From assembly GCA_965661545.1 (NCBI GenBank), contig CBFIEF010000001.1, positions 62,001 to 126,000 on the forward strand: a stretch of 64,000 bases of DNA, written 5' to 3'. Numbering within the stretch: position 1 is the first letter of the stretch; every line of letters begins with the position of its first letter. The stretch is from UBA7985 sp965661545. GTDB taxonomy: Bacteria > Pseudomonadota > Alphaproteobacteria > UBA7985. Made by a program: the position numbers and the translations under genes. The notes below the pieces were generated by a model. It did no database searches and was not told the origin of the DNA. It worked only from the letters and a program-made list of their open reading frames with translations. This document shows positions 17,087 through 26,058 of this stretch, in pieces.

Positions 17087-19894
17087 TTATTCCTCGGTTT
17101 CGCCATCCACTGCGTCCACAGCTTCCCCATCGTCATCGTCCGAAGAGCCCGGATCGTCAAGACGGGCAACAGACACGATTTGTTCACCATCCGCCACACG
17201 GAAGATATAAACGCCTCGGGTCGAGCGCCCTGCGATCCGAATTTCATCAACCGATGTTCGAATGAGTGTGCCGCCGTTGGTGACCAGCATCAGTTGGTCG
17301 CCGTCCTGTACTGGGAAGCTGGCGGCAACGGAGGTTGTTGCCGAGCCGGAGCGTCCCAAATCGATCGCTGCTACGCCCTGATTGCCGCGACCCATGGTGC
17401 GGAACTCATAGGCGCTTGTGCGCTTGCCCAGTCCGTCTTCTGAGAGGGTCAGGATGAACTGTTCCGCCGCCGCAAGCTGGGTCAGGCGTTCTTGTGACAA
17501 GCCGCCACCGCCAACATCCGTTCCGCTCGCGCCTTCTTCCTCTGCGCGCCGCATCGCGTTGGCGTGACGGACATAGGCGTCACGCTCCTCAGCCGTTGCC
17601 GTTACGTGGTTCAGAATGGCCATGGAGATCACACGATCGCCAGCGGACAAATTCATACCGCGCACGCCAGTGGAGTCACGCCCCACAAAGACCCGCACAT
17701 CCGTTACCGGGAAGCGAATGGCTTTACCGCCCTGCGCGGACAGCAGCACGTCCTGATCTTCCTGACAGATCGCCACGTTGACGAGGCTATCGCCCTCATC
17801 AAGCTTCATGGCGATTTTGCCGTTTGCTTTGACCGAGACGAAGTCGCTCAACCGGTTCCGGCGGATGCCGCCGCTGGCGGTGGAGAACATGACAAACTGA
17901 TCATCCGCCTGCTCTTCATCTTCAGGCAACGGCAGGAATGCGGTGATGGTCTCACCCTGTTCCAGCGGCAGAATGTTGACCATCGCCTTACCGCGCGCTT
18001 GCGGTGTGCCTTCAGGCAGGCGCCAGACTTTGAGCTTATAAACCATGCCGCGTGAGGAGAAAAACAGCACAGGCGTATGTGTGTTGCACACCATGACGTT
18101 GGCGACGAAATCTTCGTCACGCGTGGACATGCCCGAGCGGCCTTTACCGCCGCGTCGCTGCGCGCGATAGGTGTCCAGCCCGACGCGCTTGACGTAACCG
18201 CCGTGGCTGACCGTTACGACCATATCTTCGCGTGGGATCAGGTCTTCAATGTCGTAGTCGGCTTCGTAGTTTTCGATCGACGTTCGGCGATCGTCACCAA
18301 ATTCCTCACCAACAGCAAGCAACTCGCTGCGCACCAAGCCCATCCGCAAATCACGGTTGGACAGGATTTCCAGGTATTCTTTGATCTTTGCCGCAAGTTC
18401 TTCGAGTTCGGAGGCGATTTTGTCCCGCTCCAAACCGGTCAGGCGAGAGAGCTGCAGCGCGAGGATGCCGCGTGCTTGTTCTTCGGACAGCTTGTAGGTG
18501 CCATCATCCGTGACACCGCGACCCGGCTCGTCCAGTAACTCGATCAGTGGGCGAATGTCTTCCGCTGGCCAAGCGCGCTCCATTAGCTCCAGACGCGCCG
18601 CCGTCGGGTCTGTGGAATTGCGGATCAGGGAGATGACATCATCGATGTTCGCAACCGCAACAGCCAGACCCACCAAAATGTGCGCCCGATCGCGGGCCTT
18701 GCCCAGCTCGAACGCCATCCGGCGCGTGATGACTTCTTCGCGGAAATTGACAAAGGCGCTGATGATCTGCTGCAAGTTCAGCATCTCAGGGCGGCCACCG
18801 TTAATCGCCAGAATGTTGCACCCGAAGGAGCTTTGCAGCGGCGTGTGCTTGAACAGCTGGTTAAGGACCACTTCAGCTTGATGATCGCGCTTGATCTCGA
18901 TCACCACGCGCATCCCTTGACGGTCGGATTCATCGTTGGCACTTGCAACGCCTTCAACGATCTTGTCTTTGGCCAGCTGGACAACACGCTCAACAAGGCG
19001 CGCTTTGTTTACCTGATAGGGCAGTTCGGTGACCACGATGGTTTCGCGGTCTTTGCGGTTTTCTTCGATGTGGGTCTTAGCCCGCATGATGACCGAACCA
19101 CGTCCGGTGTGGTAGGCCGAGCGAATGCCTGAACGTCCTAGGATCATCGCGCCGGTCGGGAAGTCTGGACCGGGGATGTGTTCCATCAACTCGTCGATGG
19201 TGATCGTCGGATTGTCGATGTAGGCCGCGCACGCGTTGATGACTTCGCGCAGGTTGTGCGGCGGAATGTTGGTTGCCATGCCCACGGCGATGCCGCCTGC
19301 GCCATTAACCAGCAGGTTCGGATAAGGCGCGGGCAGGACTTGTGGTTCCTGCTTGCTCTCGTCGTAGTTGGGTTGGAAATCGACGGTGTTCTTGTCGATG
19401 TCCTCGAGCAGGCCGGAGCCGAGTTTGGACAGGCGGGCTTCTGTGTAACGGTAGGCCGCTGGTGGATCGCCATCCATGGAGCCAAAGTTGCCTTGGCCGT
19501 CGATGAGCATGGCGCGCATGGAAAACGGCTGCGCCATTCGCACCATGGCGTCGTAAATCGCGCCATCGCCGTGTGGGTGGTAACCACCCATAACTTCACC
19601 AACGAGGTTCGCGGATTTGCGGTACGCGCGGTTCCACTCGTACCCGCCGGTTTTGGCGGTGTAGAGGATGCGGCGGTGTACGGGTTTCAGTCCATCGCGG
19701 ACATCGGGAAGCGCACGGGAAACGATGACTGACATGGCGTAGTCCAAGTAGGACTTCCGCATTTCTGCAACGAGAGAAACCGGTGCGATATCATCAGGCA
19801 GCGCGCTTGCGCTCAATCCGTTTTCGTCGTCATCGCCGCCGTTGCCGGAGGCTTCTGCACTCACTGGTGGAAGGTCGTCTTCGTTATCCGACAC
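17087..19894 (-). CDS. gyrA: DNA gyrase subunit A
   Basis: Breakage-reunion subunit of gyrase. The catalytic tyrosine lies in AAYRYTEARL, and the C-terminal half carries the GyrA beta-pinwheel with the gyrase-defining box QRRGGKG, which separates it from ParC. 935 residues, with an acidic N-terminal extension of about 35 residues before the conserved start and an acidic Asp/Glu-rich C-terminal tail. In the quinolone-resistance region the motif is HPHGDGAIYDA: the position equal to E. coli Ser83 is Gly111 (codon 19562-19564), while the Asp87 equivalent is kept. It is downstream of ssb and upstream of coaD, all on the minus strand. Confidence 0.97.
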   Translation of the reverse strand: MSDNEDDLPPVSAEASGNGGDDDENGLSASALPDDIAPVSLVAEMRKSYLDYAMSVIVSRALPDVRDGLKPVHRRILYTAKTGGYEWNRAYRKSANLVGEVMGGYHPHGDGAIYDAMVRMAQPFSMRAMLIDGQGNFGSMDGDPPAAYRYTEARLSKLGSGLLEDIDKNTVDFQPNYDESKQEPQVLPAPYPNLLVNGAGGIAVGMATNIPPHNLREVINACAAYIDNPTITIDELMEHIPGPDFPTGAMILGRSGIRSAYHTGRGSVIMRAKTHIEENRKDRETIVVTELPYQVNKARLVERVVQLAKDKIVEGVASANDESDRQGMRVVIEIKRDHQAEVVLNQLFKHTPLQSSFGCNILAINGGRPEMLNLQQIISAFVNFREEVITRRMAFELGKARDRAHILVGLAVAVANIDDVISLIRNSTDPTAARLELMERAWPAEDIRPLIELLDEPGRGVTDDGTYKLSEEQARGILALQLSRLTGLERDKIASELEELAAKIKEYLEILSNRDLRMGLVRSELLAVGEEFGDDRRTSIENYEADYDIEDLIPREDMVVTVSHGGYVKRVGLDTYRAQRRGGKGRSGMSTRDEDFVANVMVCNTHTPVLFFSSRGMVYKLKVWRLPEGTPQARGKAMVNILPLEQGETITAFLPLPEDEEQADDQFVMFSTASGGIRRNRLSDFVSVKANGKIAMKLDEGDSLVNVAICQEDQDVLLSAQGGKAIRFPVTDVRVFVGRDSTGVRGMNLSAGDRVISMAILNHVTATAEERDAYVRHANAMRRAEEEGASGTDVGGGGLSQERLTQLAAAEQFILTLSEDGLGKRTSAYEFRTMGRGNQGVAAIDLGRSGSATTSVAASFPVQDGDQLMLVTNGGTLIRTSVDEIRIAGRSTRGVYIFRVADGEQIVSVARLDDPGSSDDDDGEAVDAVDGETEE

Positions 19895-19954
19895 TGTACA
19901 CTCCGGGTCGTGGAAAGGAGCGGTTTAACGCCCCGTTTTACTGCCGGACTGAGA

Positions 19955-19995
19955 CCCAAAAAATTGGGGTCAGGCGGCCAAGATTAGAACCGCCT
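19955..19995 (-). terminator. Possible terminator downstream of ssb
   Basis: On the minus strand AGGCGG (19995-19990) pairs with CCGCCT (19977-19972), followed within about 8 nt by AATTTTTTGGG. It lies in the 162-nt gap between ssb and gyrA, so it could separate their transcription. The loop is 12 nt and the T-run is slightly displaced from the stem, so this is a moderate call. Confidence 0.5.
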
Positions 19996-20056
19996 AACAC
20001 TAGGAAATTATGCGTCGTGAAGCAAGGGAAACCACCCCTGCATCCAAGGCTGTCTT

Positions 20057-20635
20057 TTAGAACGGAATGTCGTCGTCGAAGTCGTTTCCACCGCCGGACG
20101 AACCGCCACCAAAACTGCTCGATCCGCTGCTGGATCCGCCGCCTGAACCGCCGCCAAATCCGCCGCCGCCAGAACCGCCAGAGCCACCGCCAAAGCCGCC
20201 GCCGGACGAACTGCCGCCGCCGCCGCCGCCGCCGCCGCCGAAGTTACTATCGCCACCGAAGTCGCCACCGCCACCGCCGCCGCCTTCGCCGCGACCGCCG
20301 ATCATCTGCAGCTCTCCACGGAACTGGCTGAGGACAATCTCAGTGGTGTACTTGTCGTTGCCTTCCTGATCCTGCCACTTGCGTGTCTGGAGCTGACCTT
20401 CGATGTAGACTTGGCGACCGCGCTGCAAGTAGCGCTCCGCCACGTCGGCCAAACGCTCGTTAAAAATCACCACGCGATGCCATTCGGTCTTCTCGCGCTG
20501 CTCCCCGCTTCCACGGTCACGCCAGCGCTCAGACGTGGCGATGGAAAGCTGAACGACTTTGCTGCCGTTGTTGGTGGTACGGACCTCTGGATCGCGGCCA
20601 AGGTTGCCGACCAGAATGACTTTGTTAACGCTCAT
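20057..20635 (-). CDS. ssb: Single-stranded DNA-binding protein
   Basis: Homotetrameric ssDNA-binding protein for replication, repair and recombination. The OB fold begins MSVNKVILVGNLGRDPE and runs to about residue 110. A very long, nearly pure Gly/Ser/Phe linker (about 115-180) then leads to the acidic tip ending DDIPF, which recruits partner proteins. I use the ATG at 20635, where the family consensus begins; the frame also allows an ATG three codons earlier. The linker DNA contains an uninterrupted run of nine CCG triplets. A LexA-box sequence lies 90 nt upstream. Confidence 0.96.
   Translation of the reverse strand: MSVNKVILVGNLGRDPEVRTTNNGSKVVQLSIATSERWRDRGSGEQREKTEWHRVVIFNERLADVAERYLQRGRQVYIEGQLQTRKWQDQEGNDKYTTEIVLSQFRGELQMIGGRGEGGGGGGGDFGGDSNFGGGGGGGGGSSSGGGFGGGSGGSGGGGFGGGSGGGSSSGSSSFGGGSSGGGNDFDDDIPF
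20214..20240. repeat. (CCG)9 triplet tract in ssb
   Basis: Nine perfect CCG triplets on the plus strand, encoding nine Gly (GGC) in the SSB linker on the minus strand. Slippage would alter linker length by whole residues without breaking the frame. Confidence 0.95.
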
Positions 20636-20724
20636 TTTTACCAAGCTTTCGTAAATCTGTTATACGCCGGTTCTAAGGACGTAACTGCACAAGAGCAATA
20701 ACCGGGCTTGTGCATAACCTGCAA

Positions 20725-20739
20725 GAACAATATACGAAC
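20725..20739 (-). promoter_or_regulatory. Putative LexA operator upstream of ssb
   Basis: GAAC-AATATAC-GAAC on the plus strand, the reverse complement of the alphaproteobacterial GTTC-N7-GTTC motif. It lies in the divergent region between ssb (start 20635) and the HAD gene (start 20769), so it could serve either. On the minus strand it directly abuts TTGCAG, a possible -35 for ssb. Confidence 0.7.
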
Positions 20740-20768
20740 ATTCGCATAAGGCAAAAGGAAGCGAAGAG

Positions 20769-21479
20769 ATGGATATGACGGGGGTCAAAGGGCTGCTTTT
20801 TGACAAGGATGGAACTTTGCTGGACCTGCACGGTACGTGGGGCGTCGTTCTGAATGATTTGATCTGGTATTCTGCTGGTGAAGGCGAGCAGCGGGTCGCT
20901 GAAGACCTCGCACGGATTGGCGGCTATAACTTGGCCACACAGAAATTCACGCCGGACAGCCAGTTGGCTCAGGGCGACTGGGGATCGATCTTTCAAGCGT
21001 GGCAGGAGCGGCTGGGGCCAGAGCAGGGCAAGCGCATGGTCACCTTCCTTGAAGACATGCGCACGGGTAAGCGCACGCGTCAGTCCGTCGCCTTGGGCAA
21101 CATCCGGCCCACGATACAGGCACTGGCCGAAGCAGGTTTCGTAATGGGCATCGCGACCAACGATTCGGAGGCCGCAGCTCGGCGCGATATGGAAGGTCTG
21201 GACGTGACAGAATTCTGCACCGTGATCTATGGCCACGACAGCCACGGCAGCAAGCCGGGGCCAGAAATGATGACTGCCTTTTGCGCTGAAACCGGCCTGA
21301 AGCCGGGGCAGGTAACGATGGTGGGTGACACCATGACGGACCTGAACTTCGCCCGAAACGCGGGCGCGCATTCTTGCATTGGGGTGATCGAAGACAGCTA
21401 CGTCGATCCGCGCTTCCGCGCCGGTGTCGATGTTCGGATCGAGCACGTGCGCGAAATTCCGACTTTGCTGGGCGTTTGA
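20769..21479 (+). CDS. HAD-family phosphatase, phosphoglycolate-phosphatase-like
   Basis: 236-residue HAD hydrolase with motif I LLFDKDGTL (nucleophile Asp12, acid Asp14), motif II in IATNDSE, motif III Lys in the SKPGPEM stretch, and motif IV GDTMTDLNFARNAG. The helical cap between motifs I and II puts it with the Gph/phosphoglycolate phosphatase group, but the substrate is not proven and no Gph-specific residue can be claimed. AGGAAG upstream serves as ribosome binding site. Divergent from ssb. Confidence 0.85.
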   Translation: MDMTGVKGLLFDKDGTLLDLHGTWGVVLNDLIWYSAGEGEQRVAEDLARIGGYNLATQKFTPDSQLAQGDWGSIFQAWQERLGPEQGKRMVTFLEDMRTGKRTRQSVALGNIRPTIQALAEAGFVMGIATNDSEAAARRDMEGLDVTEFCTVIYGHDSHGSKPGPEMMTAFCAETGLKPGQVTMVGDTMTDLNFARNAGAHSCIGVIEDSYVDPRFRAGVDVRIEHVREIPTLLGV

Positions 21480-21552
21480 GCGCCGGGGCTGACACAAGCA
21501 ATCAGCAGCGCCGTTACGCTAGGCCTTTGTGTGTCATCAAGAACCCGCGGGA

Positions 21553-22923
21553 TTAGCCGTCGTCGGCGTCTAACAGGCTCACACGGCTGCTTTCGGCGTT
21601 GATCCATGCTTGCAGCGTGATGATCCAGCGCTCGTGCAGCTCGTCGCTGGACAGCGCGGCTTTCCACGCATCAACGGCTAGGGGCGTGTTGCCCCGCGCT
21701 TCTTCCAACAGGCCTTGGACCACGCGCAGTTCGGGGGTCATGCCGTGCAGGTGGGTCATGTACATTGTGATGTCTTCATCCAGCACGATGTTGATATGGC
21801 CCAGCCCGGTGAAGCTATCGAGGTAGAGAACCTGACGGATCTCGGCGACGATCTCTTCGAGCGTAAACGCGGAACGCAGAAATTCGCCGTTCTTGCGCTG
21901 CTCGGAGGCGAGGTAAGAACCGGAGAGAATGGCATTGTAGAAGTCGGTGACGTTTGAGGTCTCGCGGTTGAAACCACAGCTGCGCGCCATGCGGCTCCAG
22001 CCCATTTTGCGGGCGGAGCGGCGCGAGTCTGCGAACTTGCCACACAGCAATAGGGTCCAGCTTGCGAAGCGCACGCCAGTTGTCTCGGCTTCGGCCTTGG
22101 CGGTGTAGCGTTCTTGCTCCATCAACCGGTCACGCACGCCTTGCAGCAGGCCCTGACAGTGGGCGGCTTGGGCGGTTGGGGTCTCGAGGAACAGCAATTT
22201 GGTAATGTTGGTTGGCTTGGTCTGGTCGTAATCCTGCTGCAACCGGCGGGCGAGGTCATCGCGGCCTGCGCGCATGGCGGCGGTGATCGGCCAGTCGAGG
22301 AAATCAGATCCAAAAGCGGTTTCAGCAAAGCTCATGAACTTCTGAATGTCGCCGACCAGAAATTCTGCCTTGGGGTAGTAATCCAGCTCCAGCCGCTGCG
22401 GCGCTAGACCGCGCGGGACCAGCGCTTCGCCGAACCAGAGATTGCCGTAATACTGATCTTCGAGGCTGAAGTAGCGTGTAACGAGGCGAACCAACTCTTG
22501 GATGTCTGGACGGGCCAAGACAGCATCGGGAACAGCATCGAGCGAGAATTTGCCCAGTTCCTCATTCATGTTCGAGAACGCCACGGACGCGCGGACGATG
22601 TCGGCGATGCCTGACATCACTTCTGGCTCTTCAGTGGCGGTTCCCATCACCGACAGCAGATGGTTGGACAGGTCTTGCCGGTAGAATGTCCCACACAGGC
22701 GCAGCTCTTCTTGCAAATCTCGGGCAGCGCGAATGCTGTCCCAATCTTCGCTCCAATTGTCCGAAAGTTCGGCAGCGCTGGTGAAGGTTAGCATCATATC
22801 GAGGAAGATGCGGCGGTAGGGATCTTGCGGGTCGAATGCCTGTGCCTGGGCCAAAGTGGTCCAGCCGGTTAGGGCCAGAGCCATCCCAGTCAGCAGCGCT
22901 TTGATCGGTTTTTTCAGCATCAA
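21553..22923 (-). CDS. Secreted protein of unknown function, last gene of the MoxR-VWA operon
   Basis: I do not recognise this 456-residue protein. It starts with a signal peptide (MMLKKPIK, hydrophobic core, cleavage near AQAQA), so it is probably periplasmic. The rest reads as mostly helical, with several Trp, Tyr and Arg-rich helices and few Cys (one each near LRLCGTF, AAHCQG, LLCGKF and RSCGF). No catalytic motif is visible. It abuts the preceding double-VWA gene with no spacer (22923/22924), which implies a shared transcript and a linked function: a periplasmic partner or client of the VWA proteins is the simplest inference. Confidence 0.75.
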   Translation of the reverse strand: MMLKKPIKALLTGMALALTGWTTLAQAQAFDPQDPYRRIFLDMMLTFTSAAELSDNWSEDWDSIRAARDLQEELRLCGTFYRQDLSNHLLSVMGTATEEPEVMSGIADIVRASVAFSNMNEELGKFSLDAVPDAVLARPDIQELVRLVTRYFSLEDQYYGNLWFGEALVPRGLAPQRLELDYYPKAEFLVGDIQKFMSFAETAFGSDFLDWPITAAMRAGRDDLARRLQQDYDQTKPTNITKLLFLETPTAQAAHCQGLLQGVRDRLMEQERYTAKAEAETTGVRFASWTLLLCGKFADSRRSARKMGWSRMARSCGFNRETSNVTDFYNAILSGSYLASEQRKNGEFLRSAFTLEEIVAEIRQVLYLDSFTGLGHINIVLDEDITMYMTHLHGMTPELRVVQGLLEEARGNTPLAVDAWKAALSSDELHERWIITLQAWINAESSRVSLLDADDG

Positions 22924-25900
22924 TCAGACCTCCGCTTCAGACAGATATTCGCGGATCAAGTAGTCCGCGATAATGGCGATGAGCAGCAGCAGGACAAGGA
23001 TCCATGTCAGATCCCAAACCCGCTCTTTGGTGCCGCTTTGATCCAGTTGGACCAACGAGGACGGCACCTGCAGGTTGCTCGGGTCTAGCACGACCCCGCC
23101 GCTGGCTTTCGCGATGGCGCGCAAGGCGGATAGATTGGCACCGGAATCCAGCGCCAACGGCTCTGTAGCGAGGTGCAAGAAAGCAGGATAGACCACGCCG
23201 GATTTCGTGAAACTCCGCCCGCGACCCTGGCGGTCTGTGCCGTCACCGCTGATCACCAGCTCGAAAGCTTCCGGCAGATCCCGAATGCTGCCCAAATTGC
23301 CGGTCCAACGCGCCTCCGAGCCCGTCAGCTCAAACTGAGCCAGCAAATCACCACGCGTGGAAGGCTCAATGTCGGTGTTGCCAGTTGCTGCTTCTGCTTC
23401 TGGTTTTGGTTCTGTGTGGCCGTAAAGCTCCACGGAAAAGCCGGTTGGGGCAAAGGGGTCGATGGACTGGTGATTCAGTGTCAGCAGAACTTCGTTCCGT
23501 CCATCCCGTGTCAGCGACAGTTCAATCGCATCGCGGGGGCTGGTTCGCGTGGCCCATGCAAAGGCGCGGGCAAGGGCGACTTGGAAGATCGCACTGTTGG
23601 TCAGCGAGCCGTCTGCGCCACCATCGCGCAGGGATGTCCCAAGCGCAGAAACCCGGCCCCCGACCGCTGCGCGCTCAATGAACCCTTCGGCGGTGCTGGA
23701 CGGTTCCCGCTGGAGCACCCAGTCGGTCCATATGGCCAAATCAAGCGCACGGCCCTGTTCAGGCTGATAGTCTTGCTGGCCCAGAATAAAGCGAGCTTCG
23801 TCGCGAGCAGAAAGAACCGAGTAGCCGTTGATCGCGCCCAAGCCCATTTCCTGTGCGGGTAAGTCGTTCAAGAAGCGGTGGCGCGCGTTGAATTGCGGGT
23901 CGTCAATCCGCTCGTCCTTGTAGCTCGTCATCCGCCGCGCCAACTGTCCGATGGGAATTTGAAACCGGTCGAGATAAGCGATTCCGCCGCCGGCTTCAGC
24001 GACGCTGTACAGGTTGTTAAACCCTTCGGAAGCGATGCCCGCGCGCTGGCGCAAGGTGGCGTCTCGGCTGTTCAATACTTCGTAAATATCAGGCAGGGAC
24101 GTGTCACCATACGCCATTGCGATACCGTTGATGATGAAGTCATCTTCGCTGTTCAAACGCGCAGCCAAAGCTGGCGCTGTGTCGCGCTGGAAGATGCCGT
24201 CTTCGTCAACTTTCCACGACAGATAAGCGCCTGTATCCGGATCGCCACCGTCGGCAACGATCAGAACCCGGCGCTCGTCTGGCAGCTCAAAACCGGCTTC
24301 TTCGGCCATCACCAGTGAGCGACGAGTTTCGAAGAGGGCGTCGTAAATATCGATTCCTTCGGGCTGTAGCCCCAGCAGGCGACGACGCTCGAATTCGTCG
24401 GCCAACTGGCTCAGGGAGTCACGGATCTGTTTTTCGAGATCTTCGACGCCTTGAAAGGTATCCAGCGGCACCAGCTCGTGCACTTCGTCAGAGAAGCCAA
24501 AAATACGCACCAGTGAGCCTTCGGACAGCGGCGCGAAGCTCTCGACGATATAACGAACGGCCCGGTCCAACGTGTCTTCTTCGTAAAACAAGGACGCTGA
24601 GACGTCGAGGATGCCGACGGCAAGCAGCTTTGGGTCACCGGATGAGCCCTTGGGCTCTACATTCACCGGTAGCACCCGCGCCACTGGCGTCGCAGCGTAG
24701 CCTTTGACGCCGTATGTCTCGTCACCGCCAGCAACAAACAAACCCCCGCCGCGCTGCACGAAATCTTCGATTTCGCCAAGAATCGCCTGCTGGGTCATGC
24801 CGTCACCAATTTCGCCGGGGGCAAAGTCGGTCATCAGGATCAGATCGTAGTCGAACAGGTCCAGCGGATCGGTGGAATCAACGCCTGTCCGCCGAGGCAG
24901 ATCGCTGGGCACCACACGGTCGATGTTCGAGTTGAGCTCTTCGATGATCGTCTCGATCAGAGAAATCGGCGCAGCACCGCCGTCGAGCCACAGCACTTGA
25001 GGCGTGGACATGGTTGGGACCATGCGCGACTGGACCGTATCGGGCAGGCGCGGCTGGGCGAAGCGGCTGTCGGGGACCGGCTCGGGGTCGTTGTCGAGCT
25101 TGACCGTCATCTGCACAAACGAGCCTTCGCCTTCCTGATCGAGGATCAGCGGCGTACACGATACGGTTTCTACCAGCTCATCAATAATGATCGCAGCCGT
25201 TCCTGCCGGATCACCGTCCAAGCAGGTAAAGCGGAACAAGTCTTGCACTTTGTCGCCCTGGAGCGCGCCAAGGTAGGCAACGCGCTGCTCGGCTTGCTGG
25301 CTGATGGCAAGGTCGATGGGCGTGGCAACCAAAGGCTCTTCCAGATCCCCCTGACTGAGCAGCGATAACCCTTGGTCATCACCAATGATAAAGCGGGGAT
25401 CGTCCGGGTTGGCGAGGCGGTGAGAGGGCCGACCCTGCTGCGGCACCACCAGCACGGGGACGCTGCCCCCGGCGAGAAGCTGCAACACTTGAGTGATCTG
25501 GGCGTCGTCGGGTGCCCCTTGGCGCGTGGTGAGGCCGTCGGTCAGCAGGACGATTGCTTGTGCCGGCGCACCTGCGCCGGTGGCGAGCGTTTCTGCGACA
25601 ACAGCCGACAAGTCGGTTGAAGCGCCGCCAATGTCATTCAATGCGCTGGACGCGCTGCTGAAAGAACTGACTGTGCGGCTGCCTTGGGCGAAGACGCGGC
25701 GGTGAACGTCAGCTGGAACGCCCAAGCCCCGAACGATATCTGCGGTCAGGCGATCGGCGTCGGACAAGTAGTCACCGACTTGCGGTGCGTCCGCGTGGAC
25801 GAGGCTTTCGGACAGATCGAGCAGGACATCAACGCGGGCCTTGCTTGTCGCTGGAACAGTCTGCCGGTATTCGGTCACGCCGAGCCACAGCAGCCCAATC

Positions 25901-26058
25901 AGGCCCACGCTCAGCCCGCGCAACACCAGACTGGTGACGAGAACCGACAGGCGCTGGTTCCGCTCGATCCCTGATAGTCGGTCCAGCAGCCGCCGGATGA
26001 GCGGGGCGAGCCAGAACAGCAGGCCAGCGAGGACAAGGGCGATCATCAGCAAACTCAT
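22924..26058 (-). CDS. Large membrane protein with two VWA domains and a GATase-like region
   Basis: 1044 residues. Two N-terminal membrane helices (about 1-22 and 39-62) and one near the C-terminus (about 1016-1036) hold a very large periplasmic body. The first VWA-like domain has the metal-site motif DLSES at 81-85 and a later TDGLTT. A glutamine-amidotransferase-like segment follows with the loop RGGGLFVAGG (about 436-446), lacking an obvious catalytic Cys. A second VWA-like domain has DVSAS at 485-489 and VADGGD further on. Membrane VWA plus GATase-like architecture is known next to MoxR and DUF58 genes. Its first codon overlaps the preceding gene by 4 nt. Binding of a metal-dependent protein ligand is inferred from the MIDAS motifs; the ligand is unknown. 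Confidence 0.85.
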   Translation of the reverse strand: MSLLMIALVLAGLLFWLAPLIRRLLDRLSGIERNQRLSVLVTSLVLRGLSVGLIGLLWLGVTEYRQTVPATSKARVDVLLDLSESLVHADAPQVGDYLSDADRLTADIVRGLGVPADVHRRVFAQGSRTVSSFSSASSALNDIGGASTDLSAVVAETLATGAGAPAQAIVLLTDGLTTRQGAPDDAQITQVLQLLAGGSVPVLVVPQQGRPSHRLANPDDPRFIIGDDQGLSLLSQGDLEEPLVATPIDLAISQQAEQRVAYLGALQGDKVQDLFRFTCLDGDPAGTAAIIIDELVETVSCTPLILDQEGEGSFVQMTVKLDNDPEPVPDSRFAQPRLPDTVQSRMVPTMSTPQVLWLDGGAAPISLIETIIEELNSNIDRVVPSDLPRRTGVDSTDPLDLFDYDLILMTDFAPGEIGDGMTQQAILGEIEDFVQRGGGLFVAGGDETYGVKGYAATPVARVLPVNVEPKGSSGDPKLLAVGILDVSASLFYEEDTLDRAVRYIVESFAPLSEGSLVRIFGFSDEVHELVPLDTFQGVEDLEKQIRDSLSQLADEFERRRLLGLQPEGIDIYDALFETRRSLVMAEEAGFELPDERRVLIVADGGDPDTGAYLSWKVDEDGIFQRDTAPALAARLNSEDDFIINGIAMAYGDTSLPDIYEVLNSRDATLRQRAGIASEGFNNLYSVAEAGGGIAYLDRFQIPIGQLARRMTSYKDERIDDPQFNARHRFLNDLPAQEMGLGAINGYSVLSARDEARFILGQQDYQPEQGRALDLAIWTDWVLQREPSSTAEGFIERAAVGGRVSALGTSLRDGGADGSLTNSAIFQVALARAFAWATRTSPRDAIELSLTRDGRNEVLLTLNHQSIDPFAPTGFSVELYGHTEPKPEAEAATGNTDIEPSTRGDLLAQFELTGSEARWTGNLGSIRDLPEAFELVISGDGTDRQGRGRSFTKSGVVYPAFLHLATEPLALDSGANLSALRAIAKASGGVVLDPSNLQVPSSLVQLDQSGTKERVWDLTWILVLLLLIAIIADYLIREYLSEAEV

